Shown here piece by piece: positions 46,169 through 54,931 of a stretch of DNA of 64,000 bases. Source of the stretch: Candidatus Latescibacterota bacterium (GTDB lineage Bacteria; Latescibacterota; UBA2968; UBA8231); assembly GCA_022827835.1 (NCBI GenBank), contig JAJEIO010000051.1, positions 54,192 to 118,191 on the forward strand. The letters run 5' to 3'. How positions within the stretch are numbered: position 1 is the first letter of the stretch; each line of letters starts with the position of its first letter. Both the position numbers and the translations under genes were made by a program. The notes below the pieces were generated by a model that saw only the letters and a list, made by a program, of their open reading frames with translations, did not search any database and was not told the origin of the DNA.

Positions 46169-47380
46169 ATGAAAACGATAGTAGTAGCCGCCTTTGTCCT
46201 GCTGTTGATCTACTACGGGCCACCGCAGGATCGCTCCAGCCCTTTTGACGCCGCGTGGATGCTGGGTGCGCTGGCCCTCTTGGCCGCGGCTGGAGGCCAA
46301 TTGGCGCAGGCGGTCCGCCTACCAGCCCTGGTGGGATGGATCGGGGCTGGGATGTTGCTGGGCACCGGCGGCTTGCAACTAGTCGATCTAGGCGCATTTT
46401 CCCTGCACCAATTGCTCTTGCTCACGGCGGGCCTCGGGGTCGGCTTCCAAGTAGGGCTGCACGTAGTATGGCCAACGCACGCTTGGCGCACGCTTGGGTT
46501 GGTAGCGGCGGCGACCGCGCTGGTCTTTGCCGCAGTGACCGCGGCCACCGCATTGCTCGGGCTACCTTGGGAACAAGCCGTACTCCTCGGCGCACTGGCC
46601 AGCTTGTGGGGGCCTTTCACCAGTGTACCAGAATTTGGCCGGCGCGGCGCGCTAGTGCTGGCCGTGCTAGGAACGGGCTGCGCCCTCGGGGCGTTGGCTG
46701 GAGCACTGGTTCTGCTGGAAACTGGAGCCGCAGGATGGGTCGGGCGCGTCGGCCTTTCGCTTGTAGCTGGCGGTGGGCTGGGGCTGGGACTGCGCCTTTT
46801 AAGGCGATTCGCCACGCCAAGCGCGACCATAGTCTCCGGCCTAGTCGGGGCTTTTTTCTTAACAGCTCTCGCGCTAGATACTCTCGGGCTGATGGCCTTG
46901 CCTTGCGGGTTGGTGGCGGGACTCGTACAGGACAAGCAGCAAAGCCGCCGCGTGCGGTTGCTACTGCACCGGGGCGCGCCGGTGGCGTTCGTGCTCTTTT
47001 TCGCACTCTTGGGGACCGCGCTCGATCTCGGCGCACTGTGGCCGCTCGCGGACGGGCTGTACGAGGCCGCGCTCGTCCTAGTGGCCGTGCCGCTGCTTTT
47101 GCGGGGACTGGCTCCCATAGCGTACTACCCGCTACCCGGCCCTTATCCAGGGCGGCGCATTGGCTGGCGGCTCCTGCCGCGCGGCGCGTTGCTGTTCGAG
47201 TTGTTCTGCGGCCCACACGGGCTGGCTCCCTACGTAGGGGCCGAAGGCCTGTTGGCGCAGGCCGTGCTCTTGGACATTCTCGTTTCGACCCTGCTTTTCT
47301 CCTCCTTGTCATTGCTCGTAGATGAGAGCCTTAGCGCCGCAGAAAAGGCCCGCCCCTCAGAAGAAGACAAGGCGGCCTGA
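46169..47380 (+). CDS. Cation/proton antiporter-like membrane protein (CPA2/KefB-like)
   Basis: A 403-residue integral membrane protein with about 11-12 hydrophobic helices. LPALVGWIGAGMLLGTGGLQLVDLG near residue 48 matches the opening of CPA2 exchangers (LPPLLGYLLAGILLGP), and the repeat structure continues with GLGVGFQVGLHVV. It lacks the C-terminal RCK/TrkA-N domain of KefB/KefC and ends in a short charged tail. Ion specificity is unknown. It starts 28 bases after secDF, possibly in the same transcript. An overlapping ORF in another frame is a shadow. Confidence 0.78.
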   Translation: MKTIVVAAFVLLLIYYGPPQDRSSPFDAAWMLGALALLAAAGGQLAQAVRLPALVGWIGAGMLLGTGGLQLVDLGAFSLHQLLLLTAGLGVGFQVGLHVVWPTHAWRTLGLVAAATALVFAAVTAATALLGLPWEQAVLLGALASLWGPFTSVPEFGRRGALVLAVLGTGCALGALAGALVLLETGAAGWVGRVGLSLVAGGGLGLGLRLLRRFATPSATIVSGLVGAFFLTALALDTLGLMALPCGLVAGLVQDKQQSRRVRLLLHRGAPVAFVLFFALLGTALDLGALWPLADGLYEAALVLVAVPLLLRGLAPIAYYPLPGPYPGRRIGWRLLPRGALLFELFCGPHGLAPYVGAEGLLAQAVLLDILVSTLLFSSLSLLVDESLSAAEKARPSEEDKAA

Positions 47381-47446
47381 GTCAAGCCGCTGTTGGTTTG
47401 TGCCCAACTAGGCTGATTCGTATCTTTAGTGGTCTAGATATTTTGT

Positions 47447-48139
47447 ATGGACCACATCCGCGACAACTGGGAATTGCTGCGCACCCGCATTGAGCGGGCG
47501 GCCGAGCGCAGCGGGCGCGCAGCGAGCGCGATTGAGGTCGTCGCCGTCAGCAAAACGCGCAGCGCCCGCGAAATCGAGGCCGCTTACGCCTGCGGCTTGC
47601 GTCTCGTGGGCGAAAATCGCATCCAAGAAGCAGCGGTCAAGCGCCCGCAGGTCGCCGCGCCCCTCGCTTGGCACTTTGTCGGCCACTTGCAGACGAATAA
47701 AGCCGGGCGGGCCGTCGAGCTTTTCGATCTCGTGCAATCGGTCGATTCCGCCCGGTTAGCACGGGCACTCAGCCGCCGCGCCGAGCAGACCGGTCGCACT
47801 ATCGAGGTGCTCTTGCAGGTAAACACGGCCGGCAGCCTGAGCCAAGGCGGAGTGGCACCCGATCAGCTCGTCGATCTAGTCGCAGCCCTCGCGCCGCTGC
47901 CGCACTTGCGAATTCGCGGCTTGATGACCATTGCCGCCCACAGCGAGGATGAGTCCACAGTCCGGGGCTGCTTTCGGACCTTGCGCGAGCTCGGCGAAAA
48001 AGTCGCCGAGTGCGAATTTGCGGGCGTGTCCATGGACTACCTGTCCATGGGCATGAGCGGCGACTTTGAACTCGCCATAGCCGAAGGGGCCAATTTGTTG
48101 CGCCTCGGCACGGCCATCTTCGGCCCGCGGCCGACCTGA
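47447..48139 (+). CDS. yggS: PLP homeostasis protein YggS/PLPBP
   Basis: Binds pyridoxal phosphate and buffers its supply; it has no known catalysis. It has 230 residues of alanine-racemase-like barrel. The PLP lysine is in VVAVSKTRS, followed by LVGENRIQE, WHFVGHLQTNKA, LLQVNTAG and the phosphate-side LSMGMSGDFELAIAEGANLLRLGTAIFG. It is followed by yggT, the very common yggS-yggT pairing. Confidence 0.95.
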   Translation: MDHIRDNWELLRTRIERAAERSGRAASAIEVVAVSKTRSAREIEAAYACGLRLVGENRIQEAAVKRPQVAAPLAWHFVGHLQTNKAGRAVELFDLVQSVDSARLARALSRRAEQTGRTIEVLLQVNTAGSLSQGGVAPDQLVDLVAALAPLPHLRIRGLMTIAAHSEDESTVRGCFRTLRELGEKVAECEFAGVSMDYLSMGMSGDFELAIAEGANLLRLGTAIFGPRPT

Positions 48140-48155
48140 TGCACAGGAGATAATC

Positions 48156-48449
48156 GTGTTCGATTTCGGCGGTTTTTTTACAGACGTCAAGGGCCTCCTC
48201 ATTGGTCTCATCACGATCTACAGCTATGTGGTCCTCATCCGGGTGCTGATCTCGTGGTTTAATCCCAGCCCCCACAACCCGCTCGTCCAATTTCTGCGCG
48301 GCGTCACCGATCCGGCCCTCGATACAGTGCGCTCCTTCTTGCCGAGGTTTTTCTGGTCAACTGGCATAGACTTTACGCCGATAGTCCTGTTTTTCCTGCT
48401 CAGACTCGTCGTCGTCTTCCTCCACAATATCTTCCCCGCGGCCGAATGA
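48156..48449 (+). CDS. yggT: YggT-family membrane protein
   Basis: A 97-residue protein with two hydrophobic segments (GLITIYSYVVLIRVLISWF and PIVLFFLLRLVVVFLHNIF) joined by the family motif NPSPHNPLVQFLRGVTDPALDTVRSFLP. YggT proteins are linked to osmotic tolerance and division; the precise role is unclear. The start is GTG with AGGAG upstream. It overlaps the ileS start by 4 bases. Confidence 0.92.
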   Translation: MFDFGGFFTDVKGLLIGLITIYSYVVLIRVLISWFNPSPHNPLVQFLRGVTDPALDTVRSFLPRFFWSTGIDFTPIVLFFLLRLVVVFLHNIFPAAE

Positions 48450-51400
48450 GCATGGCACCCCCAACCCCTTTTGACCCGGTTCCGTCCCAAGTGGACTTCC
48501 CCGCTCAGGAGCGCCACATCCTCGAGTTCTGGCGCGACGGCAACCTGTATCGCAAGTCCGTCGATACCCGCTCCGTCGATCGGCCCTTCCGGTTCTACGA
48601 CGGGCCGCCCTTTGCGACCGGACTGCCCCACTACGGACACCTGCTGGCGTCCATTACCAAGGACGTGGTGCCCCGCTACTGGACGATGCGCGGCTACCGG
48701 GTCGAGCGCCGCTGGGGTTGGGACTGCCACGGCCTACCCGTCGAGAACGAAGCTGAACAGCAGCTCGGGCTCCGGTCGCGGCGCGACATTATCGAGTACG
48801 GCGTAACCCAGTTCAACGAGGCCTGCCGCGACTTAGTGCTGCGCTACACGGCCGAGTGGCAGCGGCTGATCGAGCGACTGGGGCGCTGGGTTGACTGGGA
48901 CCACCAGTACCGGACTATGGACCCCGATTTCATGGAGTCGGTGTGGTGGGTGTTCAAGTCGCTATGGGACAAGGGGCTTGTCTATGAGGGCTACAAGTCC
49001 CTCGCCTACTGTCCCCGCTGCGCCACACCGCTGTCGAACTTCGAGGTCAACCAAGGCTACCAAGACACCCAGGACCCGTCGATCACAGTGCGTTTCCGCG
49101 TCGCTGGCGAGCCGCGCCTGTCCCTGCTCGCTTGGACGACGACCCCGTGGACTTTGCCCTCCAACATGGGCTTGGCCGTCGGCCGCGACATCGACTACGT
49201 GCGCGTCACCACCCGCGACGGAGAGCAGTTAATCCTCGCCGCTTCCCTCGTCGAAAACCTCTTCCGCCGGCACGACAGCGAAATCGCCGAGGTAACGCCG
49301 GTTGCCGTCGAAGACCTCGTCGGGCTACGCTACGAGCCTTTGTTTTCCTACTTCGCCAGCCATGCCAACGAGGGCGCTTTCCGCGTCGTAACAGCCGACT
49401 TCGTGTCCACCGACGACGGCACCGGCATCGTCCATATTGCCCCGGGATTTGGCGAAGACGATTACCAACTCGGTCTGGCCGAGGGCTTGCCCGTGGTCTG
49501 TCCCATCGACGCCGACTGCTGCTTCACCGATGAAATCCCGGACTTCGCGGGCACTTTCGTGAAGGACACCGATACGCCCATCATCCGCCGCCTGCGCGCC
49601 TCTGGTCAGCTATTCTCCGAAGGCTCCATCGAGCACTCGTACCCCTTCTGCTGGCGCTGCGACTCGCCCCTCATCTACCGCACGATCTCCACTTGGTTCG
49701 TAAAAATCGAAGGCGAGGTGAAGGAGAAGATGCTCGCCGCCAACCAGCAGATCTGGTGGATTCCCGAGCACATCCGCGATGGTCGCTTCGGCAAGGGCAT
49801 TGAGTCGGCACCGGACTGGGCCGTCAGCCGCAACCGCTACTGGGGAACGCCACTGCCGATTTGGCGCAACGAGGAAACGGGAGAAGCCGTGTGCGTCGGC
49901 AGCCGCCAGGAGTTGTGCGAACTTACCGGCCGCGAAGTCGATGACCTGCACAAGCACTTCATCGACGACCTCGAAATTCCGGCACCGTCGGGGAACGGCT
50001 CGCTGCGGCGCGTGCCCGAAGTCCTCGACTGCTGGTTCGAGTCTGGGTCCATGCCGTACGCGCAGAGTCACTACCCCTTTGGGCGGCGCGAGGACTTTGA
50101 AGCCTCTTTCCCAGCCAACTTTATCTCCGAAAACCTCGATCAGACCCGAGGGTGGTTCTACACCCTGACGATCCTCGCCGCGGCCCTGTTTGACAAGCCG
50201 GCTTTCCACAACTGCATCGTCGGCGGCATGTTGCTAGCGGCCGATGGACGCAAGCTGAGCAAGCGCTTGAAGAACTATCCCGATCCAGCCGAAATGCTCG
50301 AGACCTACGGCGCCGACGCCCTGCGCCTCTATCTGCTCAACTCGCCGGCCATGAAGGCCGAAGAGATGCGTATGACCGAAGAGGGCATCAAGCAGAGCCT
50401 GCGCGACGTCATCATTCCCTTGTGGAACGCCTATAGCTTCTTCGTCACCTACGCGACCATTGACGGCTGGACGCCAGACAAGAGCCATGCACAACCGCTC
50501 GACCACCGCCTCGACCGCTGGATTCTCTCGGAGTTGCAGACCTTGCTCCACGACCTCAACGCCGAAATGGAAGCCTACCGGCTCTATCGCACGGTACCGG
50601 CGATGGTGGCCTTTATCGAGAAGCTGACCAACTGGTACATCCGCCGCAGCCGCCGCCGCTTCTGGAAGTCCGAAGACGACCAAGACAAGCAGGCCGCGTA
50701 CGACACCCTCTACCGAGTGCTGGTGACCTTCATCAAAGCCCTAGCACCGGTCCTGCCCTTTATCACCGAGAGCATCTACCAGAACTTGGTGCGCCGCGTC
50801 GATCCCGATGCCCCCGAAAGCATCCACCTGTGCGATATGCCCCAAGCTGACGAGCACTTGCGCGACGCCGCCTTAGAGCAACAAATGGAACTGGCGACGA
50901 GAGCCGTGGTCTTGGGCCGCTCGCTGCGCAGCAAGCACGCGCTCAAGGTGCGTCAGCCGCTGCGGCACCTCTATCTCCTGCCCCCCAACGGACACAGCCA
51001 CCACGGGCTAGAGCAGATGACCGACCTGCTAGCCGACGAGCTCAACGTCAAGGAGGTCGTGTTGGTGGAGGACGAGACCAAATTCAGCGAGGTCTCCTAC
51101 CGGCCCGACTTCCGCGCCTTGGGACCGCGTTTCGGCAAGCAGATGCCAGAAGTCGCCGCTCGCGTTCAAGCTCTGACGGCTGAGGATGTCCACCTCCTCG
51201 AAAGCGGTGGCCAGATTTCGGTGGCTGGCGGCGAGATCGGGCTAGCCGACATCGTCGTGCAGCGCCGGGAGAAAGAAGGCGTGGTGGTAGCCCTCGACAA
51301 TAACCTCGGGGTGGGGTTAGATGTCCAACTCGACGACGAGTTAATCGCCGAATGCACTGCACGCGAATTCGTCAACCGCGTGCAGAACATGCGCAAAGAG

Positions 51401-51607
51401 GCCGGGCTAGATGTCGCCGACCGCATCCACATCTGGGTACAAGGCGCGTCCGCTCTAGAGGAAGCAGTTCAGCAGCACCGCGAGTACATCGCCGCCGAAA
51501 TTTTAGCGCTAGCCCTCCACACTGGAGAACTGCCCCAAGGGGCGCTCTTGCAGCAGGAAAGGCAGGTCAACGGCTGCGACGGTACCATTGCTATTGCTAA
51601 GGCCTAG
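48446..51607 (+). CDS. ileS: Isoleucyl-tRNA synthetase, IleS2-like
   Basis: Charges tRNA(Ile) with isoleucine. At 1053 residues it is longer than the usual bacterial IleS1 (about 930). The HIGH motif appears as PHYGHLLASITKD (near 60) and KMSKS as GRKLSKRLKNYPDP (near 602). The HYGH and KxSKRLKNYP forms match the eukaryote-like IleS2 group, which is known for low mupirocin sensitivity. The editing domain is present (LAWTTTPWTLPSN... DGTGIVHIAPGFGEDD). It overlaps yggT by 4 bases. No T-box leader is seen. Confidence 0.95.
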   Translation: MSMAPPTPFDPVPSQVDFPAQERHILEFWRDGNLYRKSVDTRSVDRPFRFYDGPPFATGLPHYGHLLASITKDVVPRYWTMRGYRVERRWGWDCHGLPVENEAEQQLGLRSRRDIIEYGVTQFNEACRDLVLRYTAEWQRLIERLGRWVDWDHQYRTMDPDFMESVWWVFKSLWDKGLVYEGYKSLAYCPRCATPLSNFEVNQGYQDTQDPSITVRFRVAGEPRLSLLAWTTTPWTLPSNMGLAVGRDIDYVRVTTRDGEQLILAASLVENLFRRHDSEIAEVTPVAVEDLVGLRYEPLFSYFASHANEGAFRVVTADFVSTDDGTGIVHIAPGFGEDDYQLGLAEGLPVVCPIDADCCFTDEIPDFAGTFVKDTDTPIIRRLRASGQLFSEGSIEHSYPFCWRCDSPLIYRTISTWFVKIEGEVKEKMLAANQQIWWIPEHIRDGRFGKGIESAPDWAVSRNRYWGTPLPIWRNEETGEAVCVGSRQELCELTGREVDDLHKHFIDDLEIPAPSGNGSLRRVPEVLDCWFESGSMPYAQSHYPFGRREDFEASFPANFISENLDQTRGWFYTLTILAAALFDKPAFHNCIVGGMLLAADGRKLSKRLKNYPDPAEMLETYGADALRLYLLNSPAMKAEEMRMTEEGIKQSLRDVIIPLWNAYSFFVTYATIDGWTPDKSHAQPLDHRLDRWILSELQTLLHDLNAEMEAYRLYRTVPAMVAFIEKLTNWYIRRSRRRFWKSEDDQDKQAAYDTLYRVLVTFIKALAPVLPFITESIYQNLVRRVDPDAPESIHLCDMPQADEHLRDAALEQQMELATRAVVLGRSLRSKHALKVRQPLRHLYLLPPNGHSHHGLEQMTDLLADELNVKEVVLVEDETKFSEVSYRPDFRALGPRFGKQMPEVAARVQALTAEDVHLLESGGQISVAGGEIGLADIVVQRREKEGVVVALDNNLGVGLDVQLDDELIAECTAREFVNRVQNMRKEAGLDVADRIHIWVQGASALEEAVQQHREYIAAEILALALHTGELPQGALLQQERQVNGCDGTIAIAKA

Positions 51608-51642
51608 CACAAACGGACGACGCGGAGAAAGGTGAAAATAAA

Positions 51643-52047
51643 ATGGACAACAAACCCAAGCAGATGGACCAAAAAGACCTCGATTTCTTCAAAAAATTGC
51701 TCCTCGAAAAAATTGCCCAGACCTCAGACGATGTCGAAGCCATCGAAAACACCTCGCGCAACGACGCCCGGGAAACGGCCTCTGAGGACCGCTCGACCTA
51801 CTCGCTGCACATGGCCGACCACGGGACCGACGCCATGGAGCGCGAAAAATCCCTGCTCCTCGCCCAGCGCGGTGGCGATTACATCGATTATTTAAACGAG
51901 GCCCTACAACGCATCGAGGACGGCACCTTTGGTATCTGCCGCACCTGCAAGGGGCCAATCGGCCGCGGCCGCCTAGAAGCCGTGCCCACTGCCACCCAGT
52001 GCATTAGCTGCAAGTCCAATCGCGAAGAGGCGTCGGACTTAGAGTGA
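51643..52047 (+). CDS. DksA/TraR-type C4 zinc-finger protein
   Basis: A 134-residue likely regulator that binds RNA polymerase through its secondary channel. An N-terminal coiled-coil region (QKDLDFFKKLLLEKIAQTSDDVEAIENTSR) precedes the family core DYLNEALQRIEDGTFGICRTCKGPIGRGRLEAVPTATQCISCK, with four zinc cysteines intact. The classical DksA tip DxxDxA is not evident, so function as a true DksA is unsure. The start follows AGAAAGG. Its stop overlaps lspA (GTGA). Confidence 0.9.
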   Translation: MDNKPKQMDQKDLDFFKKLLLEKIAQTSDDVEAIENTSRNDARETASEDRSTYSLHMADHGTDAMEREKSLLLAQRGGDYIDYLNEALQRIEDGTFGICRTCKGPIGRGRLEAVPTATQCISCKSNREEASDLE

Positions 52048-52550
52048 CGTTTCTGTGGATCATACCACTGGCCGTGGCCATCGATCAAGCAAGCAAATTC
52101 ATCGTCCGCGGCTCCATGACGCTGTACCAATCCGAACCTGTATTGGGCAACTTTTTCCGCCTGACCTACATCCACAACCCCGGCGCGGCCTTCGGGCTAA
52201 ACCTGGGCAGCCCGCTTTTACACACGGCCTTCTCGTTCCTCGCCCTCGGCATCCTCATTTACCTCTATCGCTCGCTCGCCGCAAACGAGCGGCTTTTGCG
52301 CTTAGCTCTCTGCCTAGTATTAGGCGGTGCCGTGGGCAACATCATCGACCGCCTGTACTTGGGAGAGGTAGTGGATTTTTTCGACTTCGGCCTCGGGGAT
52401 TTGCGCTGGCCGATCTTCAACTTTGCCGATTCCTTCGTCACCGTCGGCGTCTTGCTCTTGGCCTTGGGCTACTCTCGCCGCGAAAAGACGGACTCCTCCC
52501 CAGAGCAGCCGTCCTCTCCTGAGTCCGAAGAGGAAACCGTCCGGGAGTAA
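52044..52550 (+). CDS. lspA: Lipoprotein signal peptidase LspA
   Basis: An inner-membrane aspartyl peptidase that removes signal peptides from prolipoproteins. It has 168 residues and four hydrophobic helices. Catalytic aspartates lie in GGAVGNIIDRLYLGEVVDFF and FNFADSFVTVG; IAIDQASK-type VAIDQASKF and YIHNPGAAFGL are also canonical. The start is GTG overlapping the stop of the DksA-like gene. Followed by rluD after 6 bases, a common arrangement. Confidence 0.96.
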   Translation: MTFLWIIPLAVAIDQASKFIVRGSMTLYQSEPVLGNFFRLTYIHNPGAAFGLNLGSPLLHTAFSFLALGILIYLYRSLAANERLLRLALCLVLGGAVGNIIDRLYLGEVVDFFDFGLGDLRWPIFNFADSFVTVGVLLLALGYSRREKTDSSPEQPSSPESEEETVRE

Positions 52551-52556
52551 ATTCCC

Positions 52557-53510
52557 ATGGACCTCGCCGTCCCCGTCGAATCAACCGCCGAGCGGCTCGA
52601 TCTTTTCCTCCGCACCCACTGTCCCCAACATTCGCGCAGCAGCATCCAAGCACTCATCAAGGCCGGAGCGATCCGCGTCAACGGCCAAAAGACGCGCCCG
52701 GCCTACTTGGTCCAGCCCGGAGACGAAATCGCCGTCGAACTGCCTGAGCCCGAGCCACTAGCCGCACGCCCCGAAGCGCTGCCCCTGTCCATCGCGTACG
52801 AAGACGACGACTTGCTCGTCGTGAACAAGGCAGCCGGCATGACCGTGCATCCGGCTCCAGGCGCGACCAAGGGCACCCTCGTCAACGCGCTGTTGCACCA
52901 CTGCCGCGACCTGTCGGGCATCAACGGCGCGCTCCGGCCGGGAATCGTCCACCGGCTCGACAGGGAAACCAGCGGCTTGCTACTAGTCGCCAAGCGCGAT
53001 GCCGCCCACCGGACGCTGGCCGCAAGCCTCCAAGCGCACCAGATCGAACGCCGTTATGCCGCCCTAGTGTGGGGCGTCTTGCGCGAGGAAAATGGGCGGA
53101 TCGAAGCCCCGGTTGGCCGCCATCCCAAGAACCGCAAGAAAATGGCCGTAGTCGCCGATGGTCGAGCCGCAGCCACCAACTTCAAGGTCGCCAAGCGCTG
53201 TCCTTTTACGACCTTGGTCGAGTGCCAGCTAGAGACCGGACGCACGCACCAAATCCGCGTGCATCTGGCCCATATCGGCCACCCGGTCTTCGGCGACCCC
53301 GTGTACGGAGGCCGCGACCAAGCTAGAGGGATCCGCCCCGAATACCGCCGCCAAGCCAACTGTATGCTGAGCTTGATCAAACGCCAAGCCCTGCACGCCA
53401 AAAAACTGCGCTTCGCACATCCGACCACTGGAGAGGTGATGGAGTTTGCCGCACCATTACCGGAGGACTTTCAGGCCGCATTAGAAGCGGCGCGGATGGA
53501 AAACGGATAG
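52557..53510 (+). CDS. rluD: RluA-family 23S rRNA pseudouridine synthase (RluD-like)
   Basis: Converts specific uridines in large-subunit rRNA to pseudouridine. It has 317 residues. The N-terminal S4 domain (RLDLFLRTHCPQHSRSSIQALIKAGAIRVNG) is followed by the catalytic domain, with the active aspartate in IVHRLDRETSGLLLVAK and LETGRTHQIRVHLAHIGHPVFGDPVYGG. RluD modifies helix 69, but RluA/RluC/RluD cannot be separated with confidence by motif alone. lspA-rluD neighbours support RluD. Confidence 0.92.
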   Translation: MDLAVPVESTAERLDLFLRTHCPQHSRSSIQALIKAGAIRVNGQKTRPAYLVQPGDEIAVELPEPEPLAARPEALPLSIAYEDDDLLVVNKAAGMTVHPAPGATKGTLVNALLHHCRDLSGINGALRPGIVHRLDRETSGLLLVAKRDAAHRTLAASLQAHQIERRYAALVWGVLREENGRIEAPVGRHPKNRKKMAVVADGRAAATNFKVAKRCPFTTLVECQLETGRTHQIRVHLAHIGHPVFGDPVYGGRDQARGIRPEYRRQANCMLSLIKRQALHAKKLRFAHPTTGEVMEFAAPLPEDFQAALEAARMENG

Positions 53511-53549
53511 TACGCCACGACCATAGATAACCGACGAGGAGGACGGCCT

Positions 53550-54911
53550 GTGGACTTTCAACTCAACGACGACGAGATACTCGCCTTTATCGCGCGCGGG
53601 TACCATATCTTCCACCCCGCGATCGACGAGGAGATACACCAAGCGGTTTGCGCGCAGACTCGCGCCGCCTTTGTCGAGGGCAAAAATCCCGGCAACGCCA
53701 TCTACGAACAGGTCCCGGCACTTGCGCAGGTGTTGTCGCATCCACAGGTGGTGGGGGCACTGACGAGCATCTTGGGCGCGGATTATCACATGCTCTGCCA
53801 TCGCCATGCCCACCTGACCCAACCCGGCCAAGCAGCCGGCGGGTTTCACCAAGACGGGACGCCCCGAACCCTGCGGGGCTGGACCCGCCCCTGGCGCTAT
53901 GGGCATCGGCCGCGCAAGGTGTTGCTGGCGTACTTCCCCCATGCAGTGCCCAAGGAGTTGGGACCGACGACCTTGGTGCCCGGGTCGCAGTACTATCGGC
54001 AACGGCCCGAGGCAATGGAAGCCTTGGAATGCGGGGTCGAGGGCGACGCCGGGATAATGGCCATCTGCCACTTCTCGTCCTGGCACCGAGCCGGAGCTAA
54101 TACGAGCAACACTGAGCGGATTATGCTCAAATTTGTCTTCGACCGCCGGGGCGAACCGCAAGAGCCGAGTTGGAAGGCCGCAGCCTCCTACCATCCCGAT
54201 TTTGCCGCAATCGCACGCCAATGGTCGGCACTCCCCGACGGACGCTTGTTGTGCCTGCCCAAAACTTGGCAGACCATGTGGAATTGGCTTGGCGGTCGCG
54301 GAGCTGAACGGCTCGGCGGCACGGCATCGCTGGAGTCGCTATTCCAAAATTTAGCGTCAGACCAAGAACACGAGGCGCTGGAAGCGGCCTATGGTCTAGG
54401 CGGACAAGTAGATGCTGACGGAGCGCAGGCTTTAGTCTCCCGGATGCGCCACGGAGACGAGCAAGAGCGCGAGATGGCCGCGGTGGCGCTGAGTGCGGCG
54501 GGTCGCGTCGCCGTGGATGCGCTGCGCGAGACGCTGGCGGACCCCGACCCGTGGCTGCGGGCGATGGCCGCGGACATCGCGGGCGATCTGGGCCGCGAAA
54601 GTCTGTCGCTAGTGCCCGATATTGAGCGCGCTCTAGACGACGCAGATGTCTGGGTGCGGCACAATGCGCTACAAGCGCTGGCACTATGGGGCCGGGAGGC
54701 GCGCGATGCAGAGGAACGGGTAGTAGAGGCACTGACCGACGCCGAGCCTTTTGTGCGCTTCAACGCCCTCGGCGCGCTGATGAGTATGCGTTCCTTGGAT
54801 GCGCGTTGCGCCGAGTGGTTTAAGCACGTCGCCGCCAACGATGAAGCGCATCCCCAATGGCGAGCACAAGATGCGTTGTCGCGCTGGGACAACGCCGAAT
54901 TGCGCTATTAG
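53550..54911 (+). CDS. Phytanoyl-CoA dioxygenase domain fused to HEAT repeats
   Basis: A 453-residue fusion. Residues 1-260 are a PhyH-type Fe(II)/2-oxoglutarate dioxygenase with the iron triad HxD...H in GGFHQDGTP and SSWHRAGAN, plus an Arg-containing strand ERIMLKFVFDR. Residues about 270-450 form HEAT/PBS-lyase-like repeats (EREMAAVALSAAGRVAVDALRETL, WLRAMAADIAGDLG, VWVRHNALQALALWG, PFVRFNALGALMSM). GTG start with GAGGAGG upstream. PhyH enzymes hydroxylate diverse small molecules; the repeats suggest a protein partner. Substrate unknown. Followed 20 bases later by the ceramidase-like gene. Confidence 0.86.
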   Translation: MDFQLNDDEILAFIARGYHIFHPAIDEEIHQAVCAQTRAAFVEGKNPGNAIYEQVPALAQVLSHPQVVGALTSILGADYHMLCHRHAHLTQPGQAAGGFHQDGTPRTLRGWTRPWRYGHRPRKVLLAYFPHAVPKELGPTTLVPGSQYYRQRPEAMEALECGVEGDAGIMAICHFSSWHRAGANTSNTERIMLKFVFDRRGEPQEPSWKAAASYHPDFAAIARQWSALPDGRLLCLPKTWQTMWNWLGGRGAERLGGTASLESLFQNLASDQEHEALEAAYGLGGQVDADGAQALVSRMRHGDEQEREMAAVALSAAGRVAVDALRETLADPDPWLRAMAADIAGDLGRESLSLVPDIERALDDADVWVRHNALQALALWGREARDAEERVVEALTDAEPFVRFNALGALMSMRSLDARCAEWFKHVAANDEAHPQWRAQDALSRWDNAELRY

Positions 54912-54931
54912 CTACGCCGAGAGGAAAAATC

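Noticed and set aside
46213-47325. Long ORFs in other frames of the antiporter gene (301 and 356 residues)
   Set aside because: Arg/Ala/Pro-rich shadows; only the 46169 frame gives membrane helices with CPA2 motifs.
48140-48445. T-box leader for ileS
   Set aside because: ileS begins inside yggT by a 4-base overlap, leaving no space for a leader.
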